A stretch of DNA of 64,000 bases, from assembly GCA_047967505.1 (NCBI GenBank), contig CM106541.1. One strand, given 5' to 3'. Under the pieces are notes generated by a model. It did not search any database. It saw only the letters and a program-made list of their open reading frames with translations, and was not told the DNA's origin. The translations under genes and the position numbers were made by a program. Position 1 is the first letter of the stretch. The number at the start of each line of letters is the position of its first letter. The DNA comes from Dipteris shenzhenensis (Eukaryota > Polypodiophyta > Polypodiopsida > Gleicheniales). This document shows positions 1 to 11,124 of the stretch, piece after piece.

Positions 1-2400
1 TTAAATCATTCATGAATCAAGATGAAAGATAAAATGATTTAAGCTTTTAAATTCTCTAAGTTTGGACAATTTAAGAATAAATTGTAGCTCAAACCAAGCT
101 AGGTATAAGTTGCACCAAAGTGGTGAGCAAGATACCCCATGAGGGTGCCATTAGGTTGTAGAAAGATGGTATCACCAATGTCTAAAATAACGAGGTTAAG
201 ATTAATAAAATATCAAAAATTGATACTACACTCATTATTTTTCTTAGTAAGCACAAAGTTTTTCCTAGACTTTTCAAACCCAAGATAGCTAGATGTTTGT
301 AGGATTTCAATATTTAGTGACTCGATAAGGCTATTATTTCTTTAGTGAGGGATGGCTTCATAACAAGACATAATGTCAAAGGTATACACAAAGAAGATAT
401 GTTTTGGTAAATGAATTAGGAATTCATATTGGTTGTGGATAATCCAATAAGCATTGGTACGAATACGAGTAAAAACCCAAAATGTCTTAATGAAGTCTTT
501 CAATATACTCATGGATTCCATAATCAAGAGTTGTAAGCAGCTTCGTGATAAGGTCAGTAATATTGGAGAACATGCAGTTATGGGAATTAGTAAGCCATCT
601 GAAAGCATCTTTATGTACTCTATAAGTACCCCCATTAGATAGGCAAAAGCAAGTTTGAAGGGAGAGTAATTTCATAAGATAATGAATAAATTACTACACA
701 TTCAATTTTTTTTTTCTATTGCACAAGTCAAAGACAATTCAAGAGACATAAGTCTTTGTTTGATATCAAGTATTATTAAATTTTTGCACATGAAGGTCGG
801 GGTTTGAGTGGATTTATCTAACCCATAAATATAGAGGTGGTGAGTAAGAAACTCCACTTTGTCCATGATATTTTGGTCAAGAACCAAGGTTTTTGAATAT
901 ACCTATGGTTAGGAAAGATGGATTTAAAGTTCTAAAGACAATTTCATTAATAAAATTATCATGGTGGATAGAGGTATTGATGCACATCAAATTACAAAGT
1001 TTGGACTATGCCAAATATAATTCCTTGATAACTGGAAAACTCGCTGGAAAATTACTCATCAAGATCGAGGGAATATCGTTAAGGCCCTGTTTCATAAAGT
1101 CTTGAAGAACAGGGTGTCTACACAACATGAGTGTGTTGATAAAACATGGGAGCCAAAGTCATCAAACTCTTGTATAAAAGATTTAAATATTTTACAAGCA
1201 TCACAAATGCAAGACAAGAATTCTGATGGAAAATTACAAAAGGTATCCAATGGTCTATAGAATGTTGTAGCAATATTTTTGTGATATTTCCAACCTAGGG
1301 GGGTACACCACTAAGAAATCCGAGGTATCATGTGCGTTCAAGGGGTATCAAAAAAACCCATCAACTAAACTTTTCCCCCTAATAAAACTACCCCTCTTTA
1401 CTCATAAACTAATGGATTTTTTTCTATAGTTGAATTAAGAACCCCTCCTGTTATTGTAAACCTATAAAATTTTTCCAAAAGTGGAATTAAAATACCCCTC
1501 CTTTTGAATGCATGTGGCACACTAAAATTTTGGGAGGTGAACCCCCTGAGTTTACAACCAAAGATGATATTAAACATGTAAAAGGCTTCTTAATCTCAAA
1601 TCTGGAGGCTGAGCCAGAAGAATTAGGGTCAGATCTTTTGCATTGGTATTTGAGAAGGTGTATATGTATTCCAACAATTCTTCAAAAATTTCTTGGGCTC
1701 ACAAACTTTGTCTTGATTAATAGGGCATTTAGTTTTGGCAATCAAGGCGGTACTAGAGCATTTAGATAAGTCAACATCAAAAAGATTAATTTGGGAAAGA
1801 TCGAAGAAAAATTCATCAGGCAAAAGATGCTTGGATTGTAAAGCGTGGGTTTTGCACTGGTCTACCACTTCAAAGGAGAGCTAAGGAGGTAATCGATAAG
1901 GGGGCTCTAGCATTGATAAGATCAAAATCCCACAATTTATGCTCCAATCTAAGGGAATCTAGTTCAAGTTGCCAGGGAGGGAGGAGATGAATAGCTCCAC
2001 AGAAAGCTTGAGATAACAAATTTTGAGGGACGAAGAGGCTATAAAAGGTTGGGAGCCTAAGGAGTCCATGGCTTATTTTTCATCATGATCAAGGAGGTCA
2101 AAATCTAAGAGAAGGTTGATAATTTTTGGAGAGTTTTTTATTTCAAGGGGGATTGTAGGGAGACCATTAAGAGCAAAGAGCTTATTCACTATCAAGGTAG
2201 AGAAGTAGAAGTTGAGATCGAGTGCATCTTGACAATCGATGAGGGGAAAAGAAACCAGAAATTTGCTGAAGGCTTCCAAGAAGTCAAGTTGATCTTTCTT
2301 GCACTGCACTAGTAGGGAGATCCAATTGTTCATAGAGGCAATAGTGAAAGATGAAGGGGTCTTTTTCGAGGAATATTGTTTCTTGAAATCTAGGAACTTT
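1..2400 (-). pseudogene. Unusual reverse transcriptase, degenerate, copy 1
   Basis: The minus strand carries a broken reverse-transcriptase reading frame scattered over three frames. Near 586-624 is a fingers-type motif (TYRVHK...FRWLTN), and at 345-380 a motif-A-like FDIMSCYEAIPH. Near 130-165 is a motif-B-like NGTLMG, shifted by a one-base loss relative to copy 2. The catalytic motif-C region sits at the very left edge. Upstream, open stretches at 2073-2333 and 1629-1868 are conserved in all copies and may be the N-terminal part of the same protein. Many stops and frameshifts make it inactive. It is not copia, gypsy or LINE by motif. Penelope-like or another non-LTR group is possible; I cannot assign it. 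Confidence 0.65.
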
Positions 2401-2409
2401 TAGTCAGGA

Positions 2410-3840
2410 CCTTTGAAGTAGGAGAGGATACATTGAGTACCCAAAGGACGAATAGGGATATTTGATGATGTTGCCCAACTTCACTAGAGAAGGAATCTAG
2501 TGGTTTTGTAAGGAAGATTTAATAATCACTATGGATAATTACTAAAGCTTAAATCCCAATAATACTAAAGGAATAATTACACATTACCAAAGATTTAGCC
2601 ATTGCATATAAATTAACTATATGACAGTAGCCCGACCAAAGGCTAGTTGGGAGATTAGTGTATTTGTTTAGAATTAAAAATCTCATCAATAAATGCACGA
2701 TACAATTGATTCCATCAAATGGATAAATTGTTATACTTGAGACGATGACAAAGTTTATATAAGAATCCTATGTTGAGAGTTGCCACAGTTTGGAGAGTCA
2801 TGAACAATTATAAGAATTTATAATAATATTGCATTTGACAAAGGAACACAAGAATAGCACAAAATGTTGAATCCATGCGGACGTCCAGGTTCCAAGGTCA
2901 GGGTCCACTTACCTATCAGCATTCACAAAAAGCCATTTGTTAGAACAAAATTGGCAGCATCTGGGAAGATAGGTAATGCTTGTGTTCCCCAACTTGTTAT
3001 CACTTATACCAATGAGACTTAGAACTACATAAAGATTCTACATGTATACCAAAAGAGACACAAATGCCACAAGTAAGATATCATTTATTGTTTTTATATT
3101 TTCAAGGATAATATGCTCTAGTCATAGTATTTTTTCCAAAATTTTCCATTCCCTTCATGCTTCCTCCATATTTTGGGAGATGATGGCCATTTTGGCAAGG
3201 TCTCCAATTGTCGATATTCTAGCAGTCTTGCGGAACTTACATGAGTTCAATCCTATCAAATTCAATTATCAACAAAATCAGGCGGGGTGGTCTAACACTA
3301 TTGGATAAAATATTCTTAAAATAGGGGGTGAGTATGATAAAATACTTTTGATAAGAATATGGGAAAATGAACTAAAAAAAAGAAAAAAATATTTTTTTGT
3401 GTTTTCAATTTTATATATTGCATACTAAGTTAATGTAAATCTATAACCATACCTAAAAAAGGAAATACAAGTTTACATAAGAACACATACTTCTCTAAAT
3501 GTTCTAAAAGTATATACAAGTAAAAAAAGGGGGTAGTCTAACAAGACCAAAGTAAAGTTATAAGTTTTGGTAGGACAATGCACTAATGTAGAATTATAAA
3601 TTTGTTATGTCACATTGTAGGGGGTAATCCTCATACCATGTTGAGTGGGGTAGAGAAGCCAAAGATGGGGGTAAGGGAGGGGTAATATAAATGCAATGAT
3701 TTATAACAAAATTTTCCATTAAGAAGCAAGATAGGCTAAACCTGTACGTACATTTCTTAATGCATAAATAAGCATGAATCATACAATATTACTCAACATA
3801 CAAGCTTTTATTTACCATCAATACCCCTAAGCAACTATAT
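2410..3840. other. No gene recognised; part of block A/B
   Basis: The sequence is AT-rich and conserved in the other block copies (25750-27140 and, inverted, 53900-55300). On the minus strand a few stop-poor runs exist, for example around 2750-3250, but I recognise no domain. A plus-strand 88-codon frame at 3042-3308 is interrupted by TAA in copy 2, so it is unlikely to be coding. Confidence 0.5.
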
Positions 3841-3846
3841 ATATAA

Positions 3847-3868
3847 ACACACACACACACACACACAC
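3847..3868. repeat. (AC)n microsatellite
   Basis: About 11 AC units. The same locus is (AC)31 at 27149-27210 and (GT)n in the inverted copy near 53881, so the length varies between block copies. Confidence 0.95.
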
Positions 3869-3879
3869 TTACACACTTC

Positions 3880-4440
3880 CTATTTATTTTTTCCTTAACA
3901 ATTACTTTACATTTTTTCCTCCCTGCCCCCCTTCTTACACTTACACTCTTAGTGCTTTCTCTCTCATTTACATTTCCTAACCTTTTTTATCCTTAAATGT
4001 TTGCTTAGTTTCTCCCTCATTAAATGTTTTCTTAGTTTCTTGGTTCCTTTTTCCCTCTCAACTATTTCAAATTTTTTTTCTAAAAATTTCTAATTTCTTT
4101 TCAAAATTTTTCATTTTTTGCTCTATTTACCTCAAGATGTTTTCCAATTTGGGCTCACTTTTCTATTTACTTCTTCCTTTTTTTTCCTAATTTCTTTTAA
4201 TTATTTCCTTCTTTAACCTTTTTAAACCTTTTGTCCAATTTCTTTCTTAAATTCTAACCCCCTTGAGTTAATCTACTTATTTAATTTCTAGCCCCCCTAA
4301 TTACCCCTCCTTAAATTTTTATGATTTTCTATTTTTTTACTATGTTTCACTAATTTACCCTACTCCCCCCTATTTTCCCCTAATTTTCCCTAATTTCCCC
4401 CTTAATTTTCCCTATTTTCACTATTTCCCCTATTTTTAGC
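3880..4440. repeat. Pyrimidine-rich low-complexity tract
   Basis: C/T-rich sequence with runs such as CCCCTAATT and TTTCCCT and no coding signal. It is present inverted at 53330-53880. The part with repeated TTTCCCC-type words continues in the related segment 28650-28990. Confidence 0.8.
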
Positions 4441-4472
4441 AGCCTTAGCCTCTACACCGACCTACAGACTCT

Positions 4473-4960
4473 ATGAGAGCAAGGACTCACAAAACTCACC
4501 AGCGAGCACCTCCAACGAGCACCTCCAAACGACAAAGCCCAAGCCAGCCCACGACTCTCTACTCCAAAGCCTTCTCGGAGCATGCAGCACACGGTCGACT
4601 GACTTCCCTTGCTACTACCCTTGATTCCCTCAATCTTCCTTTTTCTTTCAACTCTTTACCCTATCTCATGTGTACCTATAAGGCACACAAACATAGCTTT
4701 CATTGGCTTACCAATGCCCATAACTACATCTTCTCCTCACTCACTGATCTCTTAGCCTCTGGGCTCAAAGAACTAAAAAATGTCATCTCCCTAGAGGGAG
4801 AAAAACGACATTCCACCTATAAAAACTTTCTCAATGTTTCCACAAACATGCTTTGGGGCATTGATTCTAACTTATAATTCCTCGTTAATTTACCCCTTGA
4901 GATTCACTCCTTATATGATATGCTCGAGATGCAAAAGACATTACCTCCAAGTATTCTAAG
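4473..4960 (+). pseudogene. Second reverse-transcriptase fragment of the unusual family
   Basis: A 134-codon open frame (4473-4877) followed by a stop and about 80 more readable bases. Residues ~66-95 read CTYKAHK, FHWLTNAHN and FSSLTDLL, which align with the fingers motif of the block-A reverse transcriptase. Further on, FLNVSTNMLWGI and FLVNLPLEI match its next segment (FWVFT...YWII, FLIHLPKHI). At DNA level it is clearly diverged from block A, so it is a separate, less decayed member. It stops just before the catalytic motif A would come and is cut by the junction to the CACTA remnant near 4970. The first ~50 residues look like unrelated low-complexity sequence. The start codon is uncertain. 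Confidence 0.6.
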
Positions 4961-4989
4961 GGAGGAGCCGAGCGGGAGATTCTTGTGGC

Positions 4990-5933
4990 CAAGCTTCACG
5001 CATCCTCCCTATGGTACGTAGATCCTCCCTTATGCCTACGGAATCTCGTGTCCCATTCAAATGCTCCCAAATGGTAGACGCCACATCCTTGAAGATATGC
5101 ATGGATGCGCTTGTAATCTAATCCTCCAAGAGAGGTCACATGTTGCCTTGCCATATCTCTTGAGGTCGGTAATTTATTCTCCCTTGGAAGCATTTTACAC
5201 AATAGCCTGCACGTGTGAAGACCATGAATGAGGAAAAGCATTTGAGTAATTGACCCACTAGCATAATTCACCATGTTTGCAAAATAGACTTTAAAGCTTA
5301 CTTGAGTAATGCATTCAAACTTGCATTGCTCCATCCATAGATGGTTTGCAAGTTTAGTAACTCAAGGGAGGCACGTAGAATAGAGAATGTGCACCCCTCA
5401 AACAGTGGAGTCGATGCTGCGGTAAAAAGATCATGCTACTCCATGCTATAAGCCCTCCCTTTGGATTGATGGACATATAAATCCCGTACCATATCATCAA
5501 ACACCTCCTCCTCCACGGATTCATGAGGTAATGGCGGAGGGCTACTATCACCATCACTCCATGCATCTGTAACGGTCCCTCTTGAAGATCCCACCTCATA
5601 TCGCCGACGCTTCGCCTCCTCATGACGAGCATAGGGCAACATATGCGGGTGTGGCATTGCATTCTGTATCAAATTAAAACAGGATCATAACTCAAACATA
5701 TGAACACCCATAGGTATCTAAATCAACCTTAATTCTTTAACACTTACCATGTTTATGGTCGCATCCCATTCTCCATACTTTGAGATGTGATTGAGTGTAA
5801 TCCTGCATGCATGATACATGTTTCCTTGACATCGATCACACATACATTTGATTTTTTGCTCCAACCACATTTCACAATGGTGGATACGGAGGGATTCATC
5901 CTCACTGGAGCTACTTGTTGAAGATGAAGACAT
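4990..5933 (-). pseudogene. CACTA (En/Spm) transposase, N-terminal part, broken
   Basis: This looks like the 5' part of a TNPD-type CACTA transposase. Exon 1 starts at ATG 5933 and encodes a Ser/Glu-rich start and a Cys-rich stretch (IKCMCDRCQGNMYH...HISKYG) like the plant transposase-associated domain. It ends at an ATG|GTAAGT donor near 5749. An acceptor TTGATACAG near 5666 opens exon 2 (5436-5665), which includes FDDMVRDLYV. After a TAG the same frame continues with the family-typical LFEGC, LLNLQTIYGWSN and LNALLK. Further down a shifted frame (4996-5230) gives MLPRENKLPTS and LDYKRIHA, the expected next motifs. The catalytic DDE part is absent: sequence homology ends near 4985. Stops and frameshifts show it is dead. 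Confidence 0.7.
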
Positions 5934-5999
5934 CCTACAAATAAACAACCCAAAAAATTTGCTTTTCTTCAAATATTTAATCTTAAAACTCTGTGGCAC

Positions 6000-6660
6000 A
6001 TTTAAAACCGCGTTTTTCTATTCTGTAGTGCATGTCTGTAGGCGCATCTAAAATTGCATCTGCTCTATGTATTTAGATGCATGTATAGGCACACCATTAG
6101 ACGCACTTATAGACACAGTTTTCAAATCTACTTTTAGCATGCTTGCTTTGCTTTTCTTCACATAAGATTTGCGTGGCTTGCTTGCTTTGCCATCAACAGA
6201 TCCACAGTCCGACACTTATCTCCAGGCACCCACACTTACTTCCAGGCTTACACAATCATCTCCAAGCACACAGGAGAAGAGGGTGAACAAGGAAGAGAAG
6301 CAAATTTGAAGAAGGACAAGAAGCTTCCATACCTCTATCCAAGGTAAGTCTCTTTACAATTGATCTTCTTTGAAAGCTGCTCTCTTTGGATTCGTCCTTT
6401 ACCGTATCCAAGAAACGAATGATTTTGGTATCAGTGTTGCGCTTTCGTGTCAGGCACGTCCTGTTCGACTTTTTAGAATAGTCCGTCTGTCAGAGCACGT
6501 CTATGGACGCATCTCAGGGCACGTCTAAAACCACGTCTACAGGTGCATCTATAGACGTGTCTACTCTGTTTTCAGAAACAGATAGCCGCATCTATAGATG
6601 CACTATTATACACGAAAATAGATGCGCTTCTCAGACACGTCTATAGACGTGCTCCGATAG
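6000..6660. repeat. Array of short palindromic motifs (RCGTCTATAGACGY type)
   Basis: Many degenerate copies of a motif like ACGTCTA/TAGACGT or GCATCTA/TAGATGC occur in both orientations, especially 6475-6660. One copy, 6636-6651, is a perfect 16-base palindrome (CACGTCTATAGACGTG). A second array of the same motif lies at 8740-9040, on the other side of the plus-strand CACTA-type ORF. Short, dense, both-orientation repeats near ends or promoters are typical of CACTA subterminal regions where the TNPA-type protein binds. That role here is inference. Confidence 0.6.
6180..6349 (+). promoter_or_regulatory. Probable untranslated leader with splice donor
   Basis: An AC/AG-rich leader-like stretch ends in CCAAG|GTAAGT (donor at 6344-6349), followed by TCT-rich sequence. 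It has no ATG-led reading frame of note. It lies between the divergent minus-strand CACTA transposase (start 5933) and the plus-strand CACTA-type ORF (7206 onward), so it may be the first exon of the latter. The same leader and donor recur at 38100-38180 in the internally deleted copy. Confidence 0.35.
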
Positions 6661-6663
6661 TTT

Positions 6664-6960
6664 TAGACCCTTCCCTTCCCTTCCCTTCTCTTCCCTTTCC
6701 TTCCCTTCCCTTCCCTTCTCTTCTCTTCCCTTCCCTTTCTTTTCCTGTCTCTTTTCTCTTCCCATTCCCTTTCCCTTTCCACTTCCACTTCCAAGAAAAG
6801 GATTTGCCTCTCTTTTCTTCTCTCTTTTCCTATATTTGCCTCTCTTTTCTTCTCTCTTTTATCCTCTCTTTCCTTCTCTTTTCGTGGTAATTTTTCTCTC
6901 TCTTTTTCTCTTCTTTTTCTCTTCTCAGCTCATTAGTAATCTTCTTTTTTTCTTTTTTCC
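6664..6960. repeat. TTCCC/CTTTT pyrimidine tract
   Basis: Nearly pure pyrimidine on the plus strand, starting with (TTCCC)n and moving to TCTCTTTTC-type words. A reading frame on the minus strand (6830-7015) is only its Lys/Glu/Arg-rich shadow. From 6960 to 7205 I see no feature. Confidence 0.85.
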
Positions 6961-7205
6961 AGTTCATCATGTGACCAGGAAGCTCTTCAGGCTCACCTGA
7001 TCTTTGGGAGACCATCTTTTGGGAGTTATATAACCTAGGGCACCCTCCCAGTACTAGGGAGTTATACGGCTATATGATAGGTATTCTAAACACCCCCCAG
7101 GAGTCGGCACTATAGACTTCAAACCAGCCCAACCCCACACTAGTTGAGATTACCCTAGCGAAGTCAACACAGCCCACCCGGCTACACAGCTGAGCCCCTT
7201 CCCCC

Positions 7206-8357
7206 ATGCCATCTTATGCCCCTTCCTCCATGCCGTCAAGAGGTCCTTTTGTCTCGCAGAGTCATCAGCATACTCCTGTGCAGTCGAGACTCGGTTCTCC
7301 AACTACGAGTGGTCCACGTAGTCCCGTGTAGTCTCCAGCTATGAGTGGCCAGCATACTAGCTCGACACGACATGGTAGCAGGTGTAGTAGCAGGGAGAGC
7401 GGTGGGGGATGCATGGCACAGTGCTTTGGGAGGGGTGGTGGTGGGGACGAGGATGATTCAGATGATTTAGACGTGCCTTCGATTATGGTATGATCTTCTA
7501 TGACATCACTCAAACAGGAGGCATCTTGATGGATGCATGGGGGAAGGACATCATGGCCTTCATGCGCTCTATAATTGCTAAAAATTATAGAGATTGCTTT
7601 ATCCACTACAAAGACCATCCAAAGAGGTTGGCTGATGAGACCTTCGCTACTGTTCACTCTAGGTATCCTAACCCCCCCAATCTTTAGTTCACAGATAAAT
7701 GGGCCAAGTCAAATATTGTTACGATACTTGGCAATAAAAGATCTTTGCTTTAGAGGTAGGCACTAGCGAAGCTTGCCAGGCTCAAGGGAGGTCAACCAAC
7801 AAGGGGCCCGCCCTACACCGCTCACAAGCGTGAGTGGAAGAAAGCAATGAAGTCAGCGAGAGAGGAACCCAGTCTGCAGCAATATGGAGCAATATGGAAG
7901 CATGCATTTTGGAGTAGGGGGTGTTGAATCATGGGACGCCCAATTTGTAAGTATCGATCTCAAATTATATTGTCTATGTAGTTTATTAGGAGGTTGTTTC
8001 TTTGTACTAACCCCTCTGCAAATTGTGTCATCTTGCAGCTTGATATCATGGGCAGATACCCTACTCCTGTCGAGACAGCCTACCACCACCACCATCGCAG
8101 AGAAGATACATGGAAGCACTTTTATAATGACGGGTTGATTACTAAGGAGCAGTATATCCGGGCTATTGGAGCATCCCCCGAGGTATTTGAAAGTAATTAA
8201 ATAATGTCAATATTATAAGTAAAGATTTGGTTTTTCATACATTAATATATGTTGTCCCTTCTTTACAAGCCCCTGCACATGAAGACGAGGAAGGAGGCAG
8301 AGAAGGGAGCACAGAAGGGAGCGTAGAAGGGAGCGACGATGTGGAGAACTTAGATTA
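7206..8357 (+). pseudogene. CACTA-type second ORF (transposase_24/TNPA-like), broken
   Basis: A Ser/Pro/Gly-rich start at ATG 7206 (MPSYAPSSMPSRGPF) has one in-frame TAG and leads into an acidic DEDDSDDLD stretch. A shifted frame then gives WGKDIMAFMR, AKNYRDCFIHYKDHP and SRYPNPPNL (7490-7687). After another stop comes FTDKWAKSN and, near 7830, HKREWKKAMKS. This matches the layout of the plant Ptta/En-Spm 'transposase_24' proteins. A plausible acceptor TTGCAG at about 8038 opens an exon (LDIMGRYPTPVETAYHHHHR...EQYIRAIGASPE), ended by a GAG|GTATTT donor at about 8180. A last exon after CTTTACAAG near 8270 encodes a Glu-rich tail ending at TAG 8357. The family assignment rests on memory of the motif order. 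Confidence 0.5.
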
Positions 8358-8739
8358 GTGGTAGAAGTAGTGCTAGCTACTCTTTTTTGTACTTAAAGCC
8401 ACTGGTGTGGATTCGTGCCTCTTGTATATACACTCCTCTTATTTTTGGTACTTGAAGCCACAGGACGTGGCTTAGCTTCGTGCTATATGTACATACAAGC
8501 ACTTTTTGAGCATTCAATTTTCTTGTGTAACGTTCTATCAATTAATGCCTTGTGAACTAAACGTTTTGGAGTTGTACTGTTTTATTTGAAATTGTAATTG
8601 TTGGCTATAGACGTGCTTGCAAGAGTGCTAATTAAAATGCGGTTGGCTGTAAGAATTCAATTACACAATGTGGAAATGGGATTCCTGTAACTACATAGCA
8701 TACACAACACATACACAGCATTTTGTAAATTTAAAAAAT
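8358..8739. other. Downstream flank, nothing recognised
   Basis: AT-rich sequence after the stop of the CACTA-type ORF. It contains two similar words (ACTTAAAGCCACTGG near 8392 and ACTTGAAGCCACAGG near 8450), which look like a short diverged duplication of the 3' untranslated region. Confidence 0.4.
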
Positions 8740-9040
8740 ATTATGTAGCACGTCTATCAAACTGTCTATAAATGCATCTATATACATGTCTATCTATTCG
8801 AGGAGCGTCTATTTGTGCATTTATAAAAGCGTCTATACATGCGTTTAACGATGCGTCTGCCTATTTTTAAAATTTTCTAGCAGAGCGTCTATTTAAGTGT
8901 CTATATGCATGTCTATACGTGTGTCTGTCTACTATATAGATGTGCCATTAGACGCTGGTCTCTAGACGTGCAAATAGATGTGCCCGTAATTTTTTTTTTA
9001 GTTGAGTAAATGCATCTGTGTGCACGTCTGTAGGTGCTTT
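8740..9040. repeat. Second palindromic motif array
   Basis: At least ten degenerate copies of GCGTCTAT/ATAGACGT in about 300 bases (for example near 8746, 8816, 8838, 8884 and 8966). It is the same motif as at 6000-6660, so the plus-strand CACTA-type ORF is bracketed by the two arrays. Confidence 0.55.
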
Positions 9041-9330
9041 GTCTTATTGTGGGGGGGACAAAATATTATGTGAGGAGAATTCAAATTGTGCAAACACGTT
9101 CTGGACCTCAATGTGTCCAAGGAAATCCATTATGAGAGGGGGTAGAAGTTGTATGAAGAGTGCAACGGAGAAAGAAACGGTCGAGAGGGATAGAAGCAAA
9201 AACAATGAAGGCAATGGAATAGTGGAGGCTTAAGCTACTGTCTGAGTGCAAGGGAGAAAGAAATAGTTGAGAGGGATAGAAGACAAAACAGTGAAGGGAA
9301 TGGAATAGCAAAGGCCTAAGTTTATAGCCG

Positions 9331-10150
9331 CACTACAAGGAATTTTCAAGGTGAGAGCCACCATGGTGGTTGGCCCAAATTTTGATTAATTCAAGGCAGT
9401 AGTACTACCTTGCATGGTAATGAGTGATTAGAGGTGATTAGGTTACATGATTTACATATGTGGTAATTACTGTCATCATTTTGTTAGTGGTGGACATTAG
9501 TGGTGGCATCTACGATTACAAACCACATCTGTGGTTGCAGCTAAGATTCCATAAGGATGGCAGCTAATTACCAACCAACCACTGTAGTGGTCACCTGCTA
9601 GTTACCACCATCGGGCTTGCAAGCATGATGAGTAGAGTGCAGTTAAATACCAATCACTAGGCTTACATGGTAATGAGTGATTAGAGGTGATTAGGCTTCA
9701 TGATTTACGTTTGTGGTAATTATTGCCCGGTGGTGGTGGTTGTCATTAGCCACATTTGTGGTGGCTAAGATTCCACTGGGCTAGTAGTTAATTACCAGAC
9801 ACTGCAGTGTAGAGTGTAGTTAATTACCAGTGACTAGGCTTGCATGATCAATATATTGTAGTTAATTACCATGGTTAATTACTAGTTAAATACTAGTTAA
9901 TTACCAAGACGATGACATCTGTAGCTAGTTACCACCATCGGTCTTGCATGCTCAGTAGAGTGTAGTTGATTACCAGTTAATTACCCGTTCATTACCAAGA
10001 TGGTGGCATCTACTTCATGATTACTAGCCACATCAAAATTAATTTCCACTACCATCGGTGGCATCTATGGTGGTGCCTAAGATTCCATCGGGTTGGCAGT
10101 TCATTACTAATGACCAAAGTGGGCTACAATTAATATATCTCATAATTAAA
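9331..10150. repeat. CACTACAAG start followed by TTAATTACCA repeat array
   Basis: CACTACAAGGAATTTTCA begins at 9331 and resembles a CACTA terminal inverted repeat. From about 9380 the sequence is built from a dozen or so variants of GTTAATTACCA and GGTGGTGGCATCT, plus two copies of GTGATTAGAGGTGATTAGG. I did not find the matching opposite terminus. Bases 9461-10260 are repeated at 38286-39100. No reading frame is supported. Confidence 0.45.
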
Positions 10151-10157
10151 TTTGCAT

Positions 10158-10497
10158 GGAACCCTCCTTGCATTTTGGTTAATTAAGGTGGTGATTTAAA
10201 ATGTCTCATGATTATTTAGATGGCACACCAACCTCTAGGTCAAAAGGGAGAAGAAGAAGATGATCCACACTGGCTCAAACTTTGATTAAGATAAGGTCCG
10301 TGGCATTTCGCATTTCACTACTTTGCTTAAAAATGGCTCATGAATTATTTGGATGCAACCCTTCTCACTGGCTAATTAAGACGGTAGTCATGATTATTTA
10401 GATGAAACACCTAGCCTCCCGGCATCCAGCCACACCATCGTGGCTCGAACTATATAATATATAAGGTCCCTGGTATTTGGCATTTGGCATTTTGCTA
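10158..10497. repeat. Two diverged tandem units of ~170-190 bases
   Basis: The order GGTTAATTAAG...CATGATTATTTAGATG...CTCAAACTTTG...AAGGTCC..GGCATTT occurs twice (10158-10325 and 10370-10497). The second unit is shorter and contains TATATAATATATAAGG. Confidence 0.5.
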
Positions 10498-11124
10498 TGT
10501 TGCTCTCATTCGCCCCTGCTCTGCTACTTTTCTCCACTCACCCTTCTTCAGCTCTCTTCCGCCCCTCCTGTACTTTTCTCCACGCTCCCTCCTCCAACTC
10601 TCATCACTCATCTACTCCCTTGTTCATCTGCTCCATTGCTCACCCACTCATCTTCACCATGCCTATTGCAACCACTACTACCCCTGGATGCAACGTGATC
10701 CCAATCTTGTCTACCTTCTTGTATAAGGTGATTGTGTTGCACTCTGTAGGAGTGGAAAGGTTGGCTCTTGTGGAATCCCTTCTTTCCGTCAGTCAATTCC
10801 CCCTACATCTGCATGTCACTCTAGAGCTTGGATGGCATTCACAACTATAACCTCTATATGGGTATGCTATATTGATCCCCCCTAGATGTCAATGAAGCGC
10901 TCATGATTTTCATATCAGAGTACTCTTGTCTTATTGGGGGGGCCATAATCGGAGTCCTAGCAATGTGCAGAGTCCTTGGCCTCTCCATCATCTCCTCCAT
11001 TGGCTCCCCAAAAAATTCAAATGTAGCAAGCTAGCCTGGCAGCAATACTGAGTTGTAAAATATTCTCTTACTATCAGCAATCATCAATATTGAGTTGTAC
11101 AAATATCCTCTTGCTCAACGAGGC
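10498..11124. other. CT-rich stretch and flank, no supported gene
   Basis: A TATA-like word (ACTATATAATATATAAGG at about 10450) precedes a CT-rich stretch and several overlapping open frames, up to 117 codons, in 10477-10850. Leu/Ser/Pro composition and the overlap of three frames indicate low-complexity sequence, not protein. An ATG at 10660 starts a modest frame with no recognisable domain. The rest holds nothing I can name. Confidence 0.35.

Larger units (their letters stand above)
1..4435. repeat. Duplicated block A/B, copy 1
   Basis: This stretch recurs at 22742-27230 (direct) and, split by an inversion, at 51322-52893 (direct) plus 53330-55744 and 61232-61996 (inverted). By eye the copies are roughly 95% alike or better, with scattered small indels. 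Compared with copy 2, this copy lacks about 555 bases near 1608: copy 2 holds them at about 24351-24904. The block contains a minus-strand reverse-transcriptase pseudogene, an AC microsatellite and a pyrimidine-rich tail. The left edge is cut by the window. Confidence 0.85.

Noticed and set aside
3042-3308. 88-codon plus-strand frame shared with 54444-54719
   Set aside because: Copy 2 has a TAA early in the frame, and the minus strand is the more protein-like side of block A.
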